Origin: Paraburkholderia sp. BL21I4N1
GTDB lineage: Bacteria > Pseudomonadota > Gammaproteobacteria > Burkholderiales > Burkholderiaceae
Length of the DNA stretch: 64,000 bases
Assembly: GCF_002973525.1 (NCBI RefSeq)
Contig: NZ_PVEN01000006.1
Location: forward strand, 1 to 64,000
Direction: 5' to 3'
Below are positions 9,609 through 17,790 of this stretch, piece by piece (positions within the stretch are counted from its first letter, which is position 1; each line of letters starts with the position of its first letter). A program made the translations under genes and the position numbers. The notes below the pieces were generated by a model. That model made no database searches and was not told the origin of the DNA. It saw only the letters and a program-made list of their open reading frames with translations.

Positions 9609-10265
9609 ATGACTGACACATCCGCACCCGCCGCCTACCCGAAAGCGGTGCTCTTCGACCTTCTGACCGCGCTGCTCGACTCGTGGACGTCGTGGAACCA
9701 CGCCGCCGGCTCCGAGCCGACCGGCCGTGCGTGGCGGGCCGCCTATCTGCGTCTGACCTACGGCTGCGGCCAATACGTTCCGTATGAACAACTGGTGCGC
9801 GACGCCGCCAAAGAAGTCGGTCTGCCGGAGTCCGCGCCGCTCGCGCTCGAAGCCGACTGGCTGAAGCTCGCGCCCTGGAGCGGCGCCGTCGGCGCGTTGC
9901 AGGCGCTCGCGCCGCATTGCAAGCTGTCTGTCGTCACCAACTGCTCCGCGCGCCTCGGCAAACAGGCGGCGAATCTGTTCCCGGTCCGCTGGGACGCCAT
10001 CGTGACCGCCGAAGAAGCCGGCGTGTACAAACCCGATCCGCTGCCCTACCGGCTCGCCCTCGAACAACTCGGCGTGCAAGCGCACGAAGCCGCATTCGTC
10101 GCGGGCTCAAGCTACGACATGTTCGGCACCGCGGCCGTCGGCTTGCGGACATACTGGCACAACCGCGTCGGCCTGCCGCTCGTCACAGGCGCGCAGCCGC
10201 CCGAGATCGAATCGCCCGCGCTCGACCTGCTGGTGCCGTGGCTGCGCCGCTTCGGCCAGCATTGA
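9609..10265 (+). CDS. HAD-superfamily hydrolase (haloacid dehalogenase-like)
   Basis: This is a 218-residue cytosolic HAD hydrolase. The nucleophile Asp lies in VLFDLLTALLD, a variant of the usual DxxxT motif. Motif II is SVVTNCS, the motif III lysine is in GVYKPDP and the motif IV acid region is FVAGSSYDMFG. All four elements are therefore present. The frame opens upstream at 9567, but MTDTSAPAAYP at 9609 is the first ATG that gives a normal N-terminus. It ends 25 bases before the DSD1-type enzyme gene, so the two are probably co-transcribed behind the LysR gene and act in one pathway. The substrate, a phosphate ester or a halo-acid, is not evident. Confidence 0.82.
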   Translation: MTDTSAPAAYPKAVLFDLLTALLDSWTSWNHAAGSEPTGRAWRAAYLRLTYGCGQYVPYEQLVRDAAKEVGLPESAPLALEADWLKLAPWSGAVGALQALAPHCKLSVVTNCSARLGKQAANLFPVRWDAIVTAEEAGVYKPDPLPYRLALEQLGVQAHEAAFVAGSSYDMFGTAAVGLRTYWHNRVGLPLVTGAQPPEIESPALDLLVPWLRRFGQH

Positions 10266-10290
10266 ACTCACGCTATTCATCGGTGAAAAC

Positions 10291-11430
10291 ATGAAACTCG
10301 ACCATATCGAAACGCCGGCCGCGTTGATCGACATCGCACGCATGCAGAAGAACATCGCCCGTATGCAGGGGCAGATGAACACGCTGGGCGTCGCATTCCG
10401 CCCGCATGTGAAGACCACCAAATGTATCGACGTGGTCCGCGCGCAGATCGCGGCCGGCGCGCGCGGCATCACGGTGTCCACGTTGAAGGAAGCGGAGGCG
10501 TTTTTCGCGGCCGGCGTCGCCGACATTCTGTACGCGGTCAGCATGGTGCCCGCCAAATTGCCGCGCGCGCTGGCATTGCGTCGCCAGGGCTGCGATCTGA
10601 AGCTGGTGGTGGACAACCCGAGCGCCGCGTCGGCGATTGCCGCATTCGGCGACCAGCACGGTGAAAACTTCGAGGTATGGATCGAAGTCGACACCGACGG
10701 CCACCGCTCCGGCATCACGCCCGAACAGGACACGTTGCTCGTGGTCGGCCGGATTCTGCACGAGAACGGCGTCAAGGTAGGCGGCGTGATGACGCACGCC
10801 GGCTCCAGCTACGAACTCGATACGCCCGAAGCGCTCGCCGCGCTCGCGGAGCAGGAACGCGCGGGCTGTGTGCGCGCGGCGGAGCGGCTGCGTGAAGCGG
10901 GCATTGCGTGCCCCGCCGTCAGCGTGGGATCGACGCCCACCGCGCTGGCCGCCGCGCAACTGGACGGCGTGACCGAAGTGCGCGCCGGCGTCTACGTGCT
11001 GTTCGATCTGGTCATGCACAACGTCGGCGTGTGCTCGCTCGAGGAGATCGCGCTGAGCGTGCTCGCCACCGTGATCGGTCATCAGGCGGACAAGGGCTGG
11101 GCGATTCTCGACGCGGGCTGGATGGCGTTGAGCCGCGATCGCGGCACCTCGAAACAGGCGCACGATTTCGGCTACGGCCAGCCGTGTTTGCTGAACGGCA
11201 CACCGTTGGCGGGCTACGTAGTGAGCGGCGCGAATCAGGAACATGGCATTCTGTCGTCGACCGAGGCAGGCGCGATTCCCACCGACGACATCACACAGCA
11301 CTTTCCGCTCGGCATGAAGCTGCGCATTCTGCCGAACCATGCGTGCGCAACCGGCGCGCAGTTCCCCGAGTACCACGCCGTGACGCCGGATGGCGACAGC
11401 GTGGAATGGAGACGCTTTCACGGCTGGTGA
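10291..11430 (+). CDS. DSD1-family PLP-dependent enzyme (D-threonine aldolase / D-serine dehydratase-like)
   Basis: The 379-residue product has the alanine-racemase-like N-terminal barrel with the PLP lysine, Lys41, in FRPHVKTTKC. It also has the C-terminal metal site His350-x-Cys352 in ILPNHACATGAQF, the combination that marks the D-threonine aldolase / D-serine dehydratase fold. It would cleave or dehydrate a D-beta-hydroxy amino acid in the cytosol. It follows the HAD hydrolase closely, in the same direction as the LysR gene, so a small catabolic operon for a D-amino acid is likely. Which D-amino acid is used cannot be told from sequence alone. Confidence 0.87.
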   Translation: MKLDHIETPAALIDIARMQKNIARMQGQMNTLGVAFRPHVKTTKCIDVVRAQIAAGARGITVSTLKEAEAFFAAGVADILYAVSMVPAKLPRALALRRQGCDLKLVVDNPSAASAIAAFGDQHGENFEVWIEVDTDGHRSGITPEQDTLLVVGRILHENGVKVGGVMTHAGSSYELDTPEALAALAEQERAGCVRAAERLREAGIACPAVSVGSTPTALAAAQLDGVTEVRAGVYVLFDLVMHNVGVCSLEEIALSVLATVIGHQADKGWAILDAGWMALSRDRGTSKQAHDFGYGQPCLLNGTPLAGYVVSGANQEHGILSSTEAGAIPTDDITQHFPLGMKLRILPNHACATGAQFPEYHAVTPDGDSVEWRRFHGW

Positions 11431-11462
11431 GGGGCCCAAGTACGCCCCCGGCCACGCCGTTG

Positions 11463-11708
11463 TCAGAACTGATGCTGGATACCCGTTGTCACCACCAGTT
11501 GCCGGCGCGTGCTCGACGGGCTCACACCATAAATCTGCGCCACCGCATGACGCCCCTGTTGCGCGACACCGATCAGATACAGCGTCGTGCGCCGGGACAG
11601 CAAATACTCGGTACCGAGGTTGATCTGATCCCAGCCCGGTTCCGCATTGCCCGTGCCGCTGCCCGAATAGCGTCCGTTCGTGCGGATGTAGGCCATCCCC
11701 GTTTGCCA
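11463..11708 (-). pseudogene. Outer-membrane porin, 3' fragment only
   Basis: The minus-strand frame ending at 11463 reads GMAYIRTNGRYSGSG, then NLGTEYLLSRRTTLYLIG, and finishes VVTTGIQHQF with a terminal Phe. This is the last 75-80 residues of a Gram-negative porin (final beta strands and outer-membrane assembly signal). Beyond about 11708 the frame loses porin character and runs into the antisense of a LuxR fragment, so some 300 N-terminal residues, the signal peptide and the start are missing. It is a decayed remnant, not a functional gene. Confidence 0.8.
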
Positions 11709-11718
11709 CGCGGGTGCG

Positions 11719-12018
11719 CGCAATCTGCAATGGCTTCGGTGCGGCTCGCCGGTGGTCGGCCTGTTCCAGCTCGAAGCGCGGCAGCGTTCGCCGCTCGACC
11801 GGTTGAGTCCGCGCGAACTCAGCGCGATCAGGCTGTATGGCGATGGCCTCTCGCACAAGGAAGTCGCGCAACGCATGACGATTTCACCCGCCACGGTGCG
11901 CCACTATCTGCGTTGCGCGTACAAGAAGCTCGGCATGCACGACAAGAGTCAGATTCCGTGGCTGCTCGGGGTGCGTGACAACGCCAGCAACGCTACGACC
12001 GCCGACGCGGGCAACTAA
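11719..12018 (+). pseudogene. LuxR-type regulator, C-terminal HTH fragment
   Basis: From the GTG at 11752 the frame gives 88 residues, of which about 60 form a complete LuxR/GerE helix-turn-helix (LSPRELSAIRLYGDGLSH, then ISPATVRHYLRCAYKKL). Nothing upstream encodes a receiver or sensor domain; the frame is open back to about 11719, where it meets the antisense porin fragment. The gene therefore looks like the 3' end of a larger regulator. A stand-alone HTH protein started at the GTG cannot be excluded, but no ribosome-binding site is evident. Confidence 0.65.
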
Positions 12019-12027
12019 GCCGAGGGA

Positions 12028-12477
12028 CTATTCGTCCTCTTCTTCGAGACCGGCCAGCAGATCGTCCACCGCGCGATAAACACGCTCGACGATCTCCGGT
12101 CCGACCTTGCGCTCCAGCTCGCGGTAATGCGCCTCGAGATCTTTTGAAATCACCCGCACCAGTTCCACGCTGGTATCGGTCAGCGATACCAGCACGCGCC
12201 GCTGGTCTTCCGCGAAACGCTCCTTGATCACCAGTTCCATGCTCTCCATCCGCGCGAGCACGCCGGCCATGCTCGGGCTCGAAATCGTACAGATGTCGGA
12301 GATGTGGCGCGGCTCCATCGGGCCATGCTCGTTGAGCGCGCGGATCACGCGCCATTGCTGCTCGGTCAACCCATGTGCGGTAATCAGGGGACGGAAACGC
12401 TCCATCATTTTTTCTCGGGCGCGCAACAGCAGCATGGGCAGGTTGCGGTGCAAAACTCGGGTGGAGGCAGCGGACAT
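12028..12477 (-). CDS. hpaR: MarR-family repressor of homoprotocatechuate degradation, HpaR
   Basis: This 149-residue MarR protein has the winged helix at residues 35-100 (LTEQQWRVIRALNEHGPMEP, then SSPSMAGVLARMES). Its sequence closely follows HpaR, the repressor of the 4-hydroxyphenylacetate/homoprotocatechuate operon. It is divergent from hpaG1, and the intergenic region holds a perfect palindrome at the presumed promoter of that operon. HpaR-type repressors release DNA when the aromatic substrate is bound. The acidic C-terminus (LEEEDE) is normal for such proteins. The start ATG at 12475-12477 follows an AAGGAGAATAAA-like stretch only on the opposite strand, so the ribosome-binding site is weak. 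Confidence 0.88.
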   Translation of the reverse strand: MSAASTRVLHRNLPMLLLRAREKMMERFRPLITAHGLTEQQWRVIRALNEHGPMEPRHISDICTISSPSMAGVLARMESMELVIKERFAEDQRRVLVSLTDTSVELVRVISKDLEAHYRELERKVGPEIVERVYRAVDDLLAGLEEEDE

Positions 12478-12546
12478 GTTCGAAGGAGAATAAAAAAAGT
12501 AGCCGTCGGAGCTTAAGGGAAAACCCGCGATCAGCCGACATGGCTA

Positions 12547-12590
12547 TTGACCCTGGATCATATCAAGCGCGATACTACTAACATGTTAGT
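12547..12590 (+). promoter_or_regulatory. hpa operon promoter with palindromic HpaR operator
   Basis: TTGACC at 12547-12552 and GATACT at 12571-12576 are separated by 18 bases and form a plausible sigma-70 promoter. Immediately downstream, ACTAACATGTTAGT at 12577-12590 is a perfect 14-bp palindrome that would overlap the transcription start. This is where a MarR repressor such as the adjacent HpaR would block RNA polymerase. Its presence also argues that hpaG1 starts after it, at 12616. Confidence 0.72.
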
Positions 12591-12615
12591 GTTTTTGCGG
12601 AGAGACAGCCAGCTT

Positions 12616-13398
12616 ATGTTTGCACTTGCCGATCATCTGCTGCATCCCGAAGGCGACGCGCTGCCTCGCGACGTGGACGCAGCCACCGTGGCCGCCCTGC
12701 TGGGCCGTGGCATGGCATGCCGCGCGCCGGTTAGCGGCGCGCTTTATGGCACCTTGCTGAACGACCGCGCCACGCTCGCGGCGCTGGGCGACGCGATGCA
12801 CGCCGCGCCGTACAAGGCGCCGCCGCAAGCGCCGGTGCTGTATCTGAAGCCGCGCAATACGTTCGCCGGGCATCGCGCGCGGGTCGTCGTGCCGGACAAC
12901 GCGTTGGGCGTGGAAGTGGGCGCGTCGCTCGGTATCGTGATCGCCCGCACTGCAACACGGGTCGATGCGCACCACGCGTTGGACTACGTCGCCGGTTACA
13001 CGCTGGTGGGCGACCTCAGCGTGCCGCATGCGAGCGTGTACCGCCCGTCGGTGCGGTTCCGCGCGCGCGACGGTTTTTGCGTGATCGGACCGGCGGTCGT
13101 TGCAGCGCATCATGTTGCCGCGCCGGATCGTCTCGACATCGCCGTGTCGCTCAACGGCGCGGGGCCGTTCACGGCGAACACGGCTTCGTCGGTGCGCGGC
13201 GTGGCGCAATTGCTCGCCGACGTCACCGATTTCATGACCCTCAACGCGGGCGACGTCATCACGCTCGGTGTGCCGCACGGTTCGCCGGTCGCGCATGTCG
13301 GCGACACCGCCACGCTGTCCATCGGCGGCATGCCGCCGTTGAGCATTTCGTTTGTCGCCGCTTCCGACGCGGCGGAACAGACAGGAGAACCGTCATGA
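12616..13398 (+). CDS. hpaG1: Homoprotocatechuate pathway isomerase/decarboxylase, subunit HpaG1
   Basis: This 260-residue FAH-superfamily protein corresponds to the N-terminal half of the fused HpcE/HpaG enzyme of enterobacteria. With HpaG2 it would decarboxylate 5-oxo-pent-3-ene-1,2,5-tricarboxylate (OPET). Visible family segments are PVLYLKPRNTF, ALDYVAGYTLVGD and FMTLNAGDVITLGVP. It lacks the ExE metal motif seen in HpaG2, as expected for this half. The frame is open from 12547, but the ATG at 12616 is chosen because GGAGAGA at 12599-12605 precedes it and the longer form would begin inside the promoter and operator. The first 40 residues are unusual for the family. Its stop overlaps the hpaG2 start (ATGA). 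Confidence 0.87.
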   Translation: MFALADHLLHPEGDALPRDVDAATVAALLGRGMACRAPVSGALYGTLLNDRATLAALGDAMHAAPYKAPPQAPVLYLKPRNTFAGHRARVVVPDNALGVEVGASLGIVIARTATRVDAHHALDYVAGYTLVGDLSVPHASVYRPSVRFRARDGFCVIGPAVVAAHHVAAPDRLDIAVSLNGAGPFTANTASSVRGVAQLLADVTDFMTLNAGDVITLGVPHGSPVAHVGDTATLSIGGMPPLSISFVAASDAAEQTGEPS

Positions 13399-14153
13399 TG
13401 CGCGGCCGTTTAGCGTATGCAGGCGCGATCCACGAAGCCTATCCGGATGCGCGAGGCGTGCGCCTTGCCGATGGCCGCGTGCGTCGCGAGGATGAAGTGG
13501 TCTGGCTCGCGCCGATCGACGTCGGCACGATCTTCGCGCTCGGCTTGAACTACGCCGAGCATGCCAAAGAGTTGCAGTTCAGCAAGCAGGAAGAGCCGCT
13601 CGTGTTCCTCAAGGGACCGGGCACGGTGATCGGCCATCGCGGCGTCACGCGTCGTCCGGACGGCGTCGCCTTCATGCACTACGAGTGCGAGCTGGCGGTG
13701 GTGATCGGCCGTACCGCGCGGAACGTGACGCGCGAGCACGCCATGCAGCACGTGGCCGGCTACATGATCGCCAACGACTACGCGATCCGCGACTACCTCG
13801 AAAACTATTACCGCCCCAACCTGCGCGTGAAGAATCGCGACGGCGGCACGGTGCTGGGCCCCTGGTTCGTCGACGCCGCCGATATCGCCGACGTCACGCA
13901 ACTGGAATTGCGCACGTTCGTGAACGGCACGCGCCAGCAGCACGGCAACACGCGCGACCTCGTCACCGACATTCCGGCGCTGATCGAATACCTGAGCGGC
14001 TTCATGACGCTCGCGCCCGGCGACGTGATCCTGACCGGCACGCCGGAAGGCATCGTCAACGTGAATGCCGGCGACGAAGTGGTCTGCGAAATCGACGGCC
14101 TTGGCCGTCTCGTCAATACGATCGCCTCCGACGCGGACTTCGGCCGCGCCTGA
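13395..14153 (+). CDS. hpaG2: Homoprotocatechuate pathway isomerase/decarboxylase, subunit HpaG2
   Basis: The 252-residue protein is a fumarylacetoacetate-hydrolase-fold enzyme. It has the metal-binding acids in HYECELAVVIG and the conserved segments NDYAIRDYLENYYRPN, KNRDGGTVLGP and GDVILTGTPEGI. It supplies the OPET decarboxylase (and possibly isomerase) activity of the 4-hydroxyphenylacetate meta-cleavage route. The start at 13395 overlaps the hpaG1 stop by 4 bases (ATGATG) and is preceded by AGGAGA, indicating translational coupling; a second ATG follows at once. The open frame upstream to 13077 is not coding in this phase. Confidence in family and pathway is high because the whole operon is present. 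Confidence 0.93.
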   Translation: MMRGRLAYAGAIHEAYPDARGVRLADGRVRREDEVVWLAPIDVGTIFALGLNYAEHAKELQFSKQEEPLVFLKGPGTVIGHRGVTRRPDGVAFMHYECELAVVIGRTARNVTREHAMQHVAGYMIANDYAIRDYLENYYRPNLRVKNRDGGTVLGPWFVDAADIADVTQLELRTFVNGTRQQHGNTRDLVTDIPALIEYLSGFMTLAPGDVILTGTPEGIVNVNAGDEVVCEIDGLGRLVNTIASDADFGRA

Positions 14154-14190
14154 TCGCCAGATCGACAGTGAATAGAGCAAGGACAACGCA

Positions 14191-15648
14191 ATGCGAATCG
14201 ACCATCTGATCAACGGCAAAACCAGCGCCGCGCAGGATTACTTCGAAACGGTCAATCCGGCCACGCAGGAAGTGCTCGCCGAAGTCGCCCGCGGCGGCGC
14301 ACGGGAAGTGGACACCGCCGTGCGCGCGGCCAAAGACGCGTTTCCCGCATGGGCCGCCAAACCCGCCGCCGAACGCGCGAAACTGATCCGCAAGCTCGGC
14401 GAGCTGATCGTGAAGAACGTGCCGGAGATCTCCGAGACCGAAACGAAAGACACCGGTCAGACGATTTCGCAAACGCGCAAGCAACTCGTGCCGCGCGCCG
14501 CCGACAACTTCAACTACTTCGCCGAGATGTGCACGCGCGTCGATGGCCATACGTATCCGACGGACACGCATCTGAACTACACGCTGTTCCATCCGGTTGG
14601 CGTGTGCGCGCTCATCTCGCCGTGGAACGTGCCGTTCATGACGGCCACGTGGAAGGTTGCGCCCTGCCTCGCGTTCGGCAACACGGCCGTGCTGAAAATG
14701 AGCGAGCTGTCGCCGCTCACCGCGTCGATGCTCGGCCAGCTCGCGCTCGAAGCGGGTATTCCGGCGGGCGTGCTGAACGTCGTGCACGGTTTCGGCAAGG
14801 ACACCGGCGAGCCGCTGGTCGCGCATCCGGACGTCCATGCCGTGTCGTTCACCGGATCGACCGCGACCGGCAACCGTATCGTGCAGAGCGCCGGCCTGAA
14901 GAAGTTCTCGATGGAACTGGGCGGCAAGTCGCCGTTCGTGATTTTCGACGACGCCGACTTCGAACGCGCGCTCGACGCCGCCGTGTTCATGATCTTCTCG
15001 AACAATGGCGAACGCTGCACCGCCGGTTCGCGCATTCTCGTGCAGCGTTCGATTTACGCGCGTTTCGCCGAGCGTTTCGTCGAGCGTGCGAAGCGCCTGA
15101 CGGTGGGCGATCCGCTCGCCGACAGCACGATCGTTGGGCCGATGATCAGCCAGGGGCATCTGGCGAAGGTGCGCAGCTATATCGAACTGGGCCCGCAAGA
15201 AGGCGCGACGCTCGCGTGCGGCGGACTCGACGCGCCCGCTTTGCCGGACGCCATGCGCAAAGGCAATTTCGTGCAGCCGACGGTGTTCGTCGACGTCGAC
15301 AACCGCATGCGCATCGCGCAGGAAGAAATTTTCGGCCCGGTGGCCTGCCTGATTCCGTTCGACGACGAAGCCGAGGCGATCCGGCTCGCCAACGACATCT
15401 CGTATGGCCTGTCGAGCTACATCTGGACCGAGAGCACGGGCCGCGCACTGCGTGTCGCCGCCGCGGTCGAGGCCGGCATGTGCTTCGTCAACAGTCAGAA
15501 CGTGCGCGATCTGCGGCAGCCGTTCGGCGGCACGAAAGCCTCGGGCGTGGGTCGCGAAGGCGGCACGTGGAGCTACGAAGTGTTCCTCGAACCGAAGAAC
15601 GTCTGCGTGTCGCTCGGCTCGCATCACATTCCGCGCTGGGGCGTTTGA
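14191..15648 (+). CDS. hpaE: 5-carboxymethyl-2-hydroxymuconate semialdehyde dehydrogenase
   Basis: This 485-residue NAD-dependent aldehyde dehydrogenase oxidises the ring-cleavage product of homoprotocatechuate (CHMS) to 5-carboxymethyl-2-hydroxymuconate. The catalytic Cys276 is in NNGERCTAGSR and the general base Glu242 in MELGGKSP. The substrate-binding family is supported by its place between hpaG2 and hpaD. The start ATG at 14191 is preceded by CAAGGACAACGCA and gives the normal N-terminus MRIDHLINGK. Length is standard. It ends 10 bases before the GTG of hpaD, consistent with one transcript. Confidence 0.94.
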   Translation: MRIDHLINGKTSAAQDYFETVNPATQEVLAEVARGGAREVDTAVRAAKDAFPAWAAKPAAERAKLIRKLGELIVKNVPEISETETKDTGQTISQTRKQLVPRAADNFNYFAEMCTRVDGHTYPTDTHLNYTLFHPVGVCALISPWNVPFMTATWKVAPCLAFGNTAVLKMSELSPLTASMLGQLALEAGIPAGVLNVVHGFGKDTGEPLVAHPDVHAVSFTGSTATGNRIVQSAGLKKFSMELGGKSPFVIFDDADFERALDAAVFMIFSNNGERCTAGSRILVQRSIYARFAERFVERAKRLTVGDPLADSTIVGPMISQGHLAKVRSYIELGPQEGATLACGGLDAPALPDAMRKGNFVQPTVFVDVDNRMRIAQEEIFGPVACLIPFDDEAEAIRLANDISYGLSSYIWTESTGRALRVAAAVEAGMCFVNSQNVRDLRQPFGGTKASGVGREGGTWSYEVFLEPKNVCVSLGSHHIPRWGV

Positions 15649-15658
15649 GGAGATCAAC

Positions 15659-16522
15659 GTGGGCACACTAGCACTAGCAGCAAAAGTCACGCACGTCCCG
15701 TCGTTATATCTGTCCGAACTCGACGGCCCGCATAAAGGCTGCCGTCAACCGGCGATCGACGGTCATCATGAAATCGGCCGACGTTGCCGCGAACTGGGCG
15801 TGGATACGATCGTCGTATTCGACGTGCACTGGCTGGTGAACAGCGAATACCACATCAATTGCGCGCCGAAGTTCGAAGGCGTCTATACCAGCAACGAACT
15901 GCCGCATTTCATCAAGAACATGCCGTACGCGTACCCCGGCAACGTCGGGCTCGGCGATCTGATCGCCGAAGTCGCGAACGAGATGGGCGTGAAAAGCCGC
16001 GCGCATAGCCAGACCACGCTCGAACTTGAGTACGGCACGCTGGTGCCGATGCGCTACATGAATAGCGATCAGCACTTCAAGACCGTCTCGGTGGCGGGCT
16101 GGTGCATGTGGCACGACCTCGCCACCAGCGCCCGCTTCGGCCTCGCGGTGCGCAAGGCGATCGAGGAGCGCTACGACGGCACTGTCGCGATTCTGGCGAG
16201 CGGGTCGCTCAGCCACCACTTCGCCGATAACGGCACCGCCGAGCAGTTCATGCACAAAGTGTGGAATCCGTTCCTCGAACAGATGGACCGCAAGGTGGTC
16301 GAGATGTGGGAAGCGGGCGACTGGAAAACCTTCTGCGACATGCTGCCGCTCTACAACGAGAAATGCTGGGGCGAAGGCGGCATGCACGACACCGCGATGC
16401 TGCTCGGCGCGCTCGGCTGGGATCGCTACGACGGCAAGGTCGAAGTCGTCACGCCGTATTTCGGCAGTTCGGGCACCGGCCAGATCAATGCGATCTTTCC
16501 AGTTACGCCGCTGCCCGCCTGA
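15659..16522 (+). CDS. hpaD: 3,4-dihydroxyphenylacetate 2,3-dioxygenase
   Basis: The product is a 287-residue class III (LigB-type) extradiol dioxygenase that opens the ring of homoprotocatechuate using non-haem Fe(II) and O2. The probable iron ligands are His12 in KVTHVPS and His57 in VFDVHWL; a late Glu completes the facial triad in this family. The GTG at 15659-15661 is chosen because GAGGAG at 15647-15652 sits six bases upstream and the homologous N-terminus follows, whereas the frame remains open far into hpaE (to 15404). The gene directly follows hpaE and precedes hpaF by 21 bases. Confidence 0.94.
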   Translation: MGTLALAAKVTHVPSLYLSELDGPHKGCRQPAIDGHHEIGRRCRELGVDTIVVFDVHWLVNSEYHINCAPKFEGVYTSNELPHFIKNMPYAYPGNVGLGDLIAEVANEMGVKSRAHSQTTLELEYGTLVPMRYMNSDQHFKTVSVAGWCMWHDLATSARFGLAVRKAIEERYDGTVAILASGSLSHHFADNGTAEQFMHKVWNPFLEQMDRKVVEMWEAGDWKTFCDMLPLYNEKCWGEGGMHDTAMLLGALGWDRYDGKVEVVTPYFGSSGTGQINAIFPVTPLPA

Positions 16523-16543
16523 ATTATCGTTAAGGAGCCTGAC

Positions 16544-16942
16544 GTGCCGCATCTCACACTCGAATACAGCGCCAATCTCGCGGACGCCGAGCACATCGGG
16601 CAACTGTGCAACGCGCTCGCGCGATGCCTCGACGCCCAGCGCGAAAACGAACAACGGGTCTATCCGCTCGGCGGCATCCGCGTGCGCGCGTTGCGCTGCG
16701 AACAGTACTGCATTGCCGACGGCCGCCCCGACGCCGCCTTCCTGCACGCGAATCTGAAGATCGGCGCGGGCCGCTCGGAGGCCGCAAAAAAGGCCACCGG
16801 CGAAGCATTATTCGCGCTGATCAAACAGCACTTCGCCACGGAATTCGACCAGCACGGCCTCGCGTTGTCGCTGGAAATCAACGAGTTCAGCGAAGCCGGC
16901 ACCTGGAAGCACAACAATCTGCACGCACGGCTCAAGGCCTGA
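16544..16942 (+). CDS. hpaF: 5-carboxymethyl-2-hydroxymuconate delta-isomerase
   Basis: This 132-residue protein belongs to the tautomerase superfamily CHMI group and moves the double bond in 5-carboxymethyl-2-hydroxymuconate to give OPET. The catalytic N-terminal proline is residue 2 (MPHLTLEYS), exposed once Met is removed. The GTG start at 16544 is preceded by TAAGGAG with ideal spacing. The length matches the family (about 125-130 residues). It lies in the middle of the hpa operon, 21 bases after hpaD and 36 before hpaH. Confidence 0.93.
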   Translation: MPHLTLEYSANLADAEHIGQLCNALARCLDAQRENEQRVYPLGGIRVRALRCEQYCIADGRPDAAFLHANLKIGAGRSEAAKKATGEALFALIKQHFATEFDQHGLALSLEINEFSEAGTWKHNNLHARLKA

Positions 16943-16978
16943 TTTAGCCGAAAAAACGCGGCTCATCGAGAACCCATC

Positions 16979-17782
16979 ATGCTAGACGAACAAACTATCC
17001 GCGATCTCGCGGCAGAACTCGACCACGCCGAGAAAACCCGCACGCAACTGCGCCACTTCTCCGCGCGGTTTCCGACCATGACCGTTCAGGACGGTTACGC
17101 GATTCAACGCGAGTGGGTCAAGCTCAAACTCGCCGCCGGTCATGTGATCAAGGGCCGCAAGATCGGCCTGACGTCGCGAGCCATGCAGCGTTCGTCGCAA
17201 ATCGACGAACCCGATTACGCGCCGTTGCTCGACAGCATGTTTATCGAAGCCGGCCAGGACATTCGCGCGGATCGCTTCATCTCGCCGCGCGTGGAAGTGG
17301 AATTGGCGTTCGTGCTGAGCAAGCCGCTGAAAGGCCCGGGCGTGACACTGTTCGACGTGCTCGACGCCACGGCCTACGTGACCCCCGCGGTGGAAATCAT
17401 CGACGCGCGCATCGAGCAGTTCGACCGCGACACCAAGGCACCGCGCAAGGTCTACGACACGATCTCCGACTTCGCCGCCAATGCGGGCATTGTGCTGGGC
17501 GGGCGTCCGGTGCGGCCGCTGGACGTCGATCTGCGCTGGGTCGGCGCGCTGCTTTACAAGAACGGCGCCGTCGAGGAAAGCGGCTTGGCCGCGGCGGTGC
17601 TCAATCATCCCGCCACCGGCGTGGCCTGGCTCGCGAACAAGATCGCGCCTTACGACGAATCGCTGAACGCCAACGACGTGATCCTGAGCGGCTCGTTCAC
17701 GAGCCCGATTCCGGCGCGCGCGGGCGACACATTCCACGTCGACTACGGTCCGCTGGGCGGAATTGGTTTGAATTTCATCTGA
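16979..17782 (+). CDS. hpaH: 2-oxo-hept-3-ene-1,7-dioate hydratase
   Basis: The 267-residue enzyme adds water to 2-oxohept-3-ene-1,7-dioate to give 4-hydroxy-2-oxoheptanedioate. It is a member of the hydratase/decarboxylase branch of the FAH fold. The metal-binding acids are in SPRVEVELAFVLSK, and other conserved stretches are GHVIKGRKIGLTS and NHPATGVAWLANK. The ATG at 16979 yields the normal start MLDEQTIRDLA. It is followed after 8 bases by hpaI, completing the order G1-G2-E-D-F-H-I, which is the order of the catabolic steps after ring opening except for the two leading G genes. Confidence 0.94.
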   Translation: MLDEQTIRDLAAELDHAEKTRTQLRHFSARFPTMTVQDGYAIQREWVKLKLAAGHVIKGRKIGLTSRAMQRSSQIDEPDYAPLLDSMFIEAGQDIRADRFISPRVEVELAFVLSKPLKGPGVTLFDVLDATAYVTPAVEIIDARIEQFDRDTKAPRKVYDTISDFAANAGIVLGGRPVRPLDVDLRWVGALLYKNGAVEESGLAAAVLNHPATGVAWLANKIAPYDESLNANDVILSGSFTSPIPARAGDTFHVDYGPLGGIGLNFI

Positions 17783-17790
17783 GACGGCTC

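Noticed and set aside
12547..12615. Longer N-terminus for hpaG1
   Set aside because: It would start inside the -35 element and translate through the operator; the ATG at 12616 has a proper ribosome-binding site.
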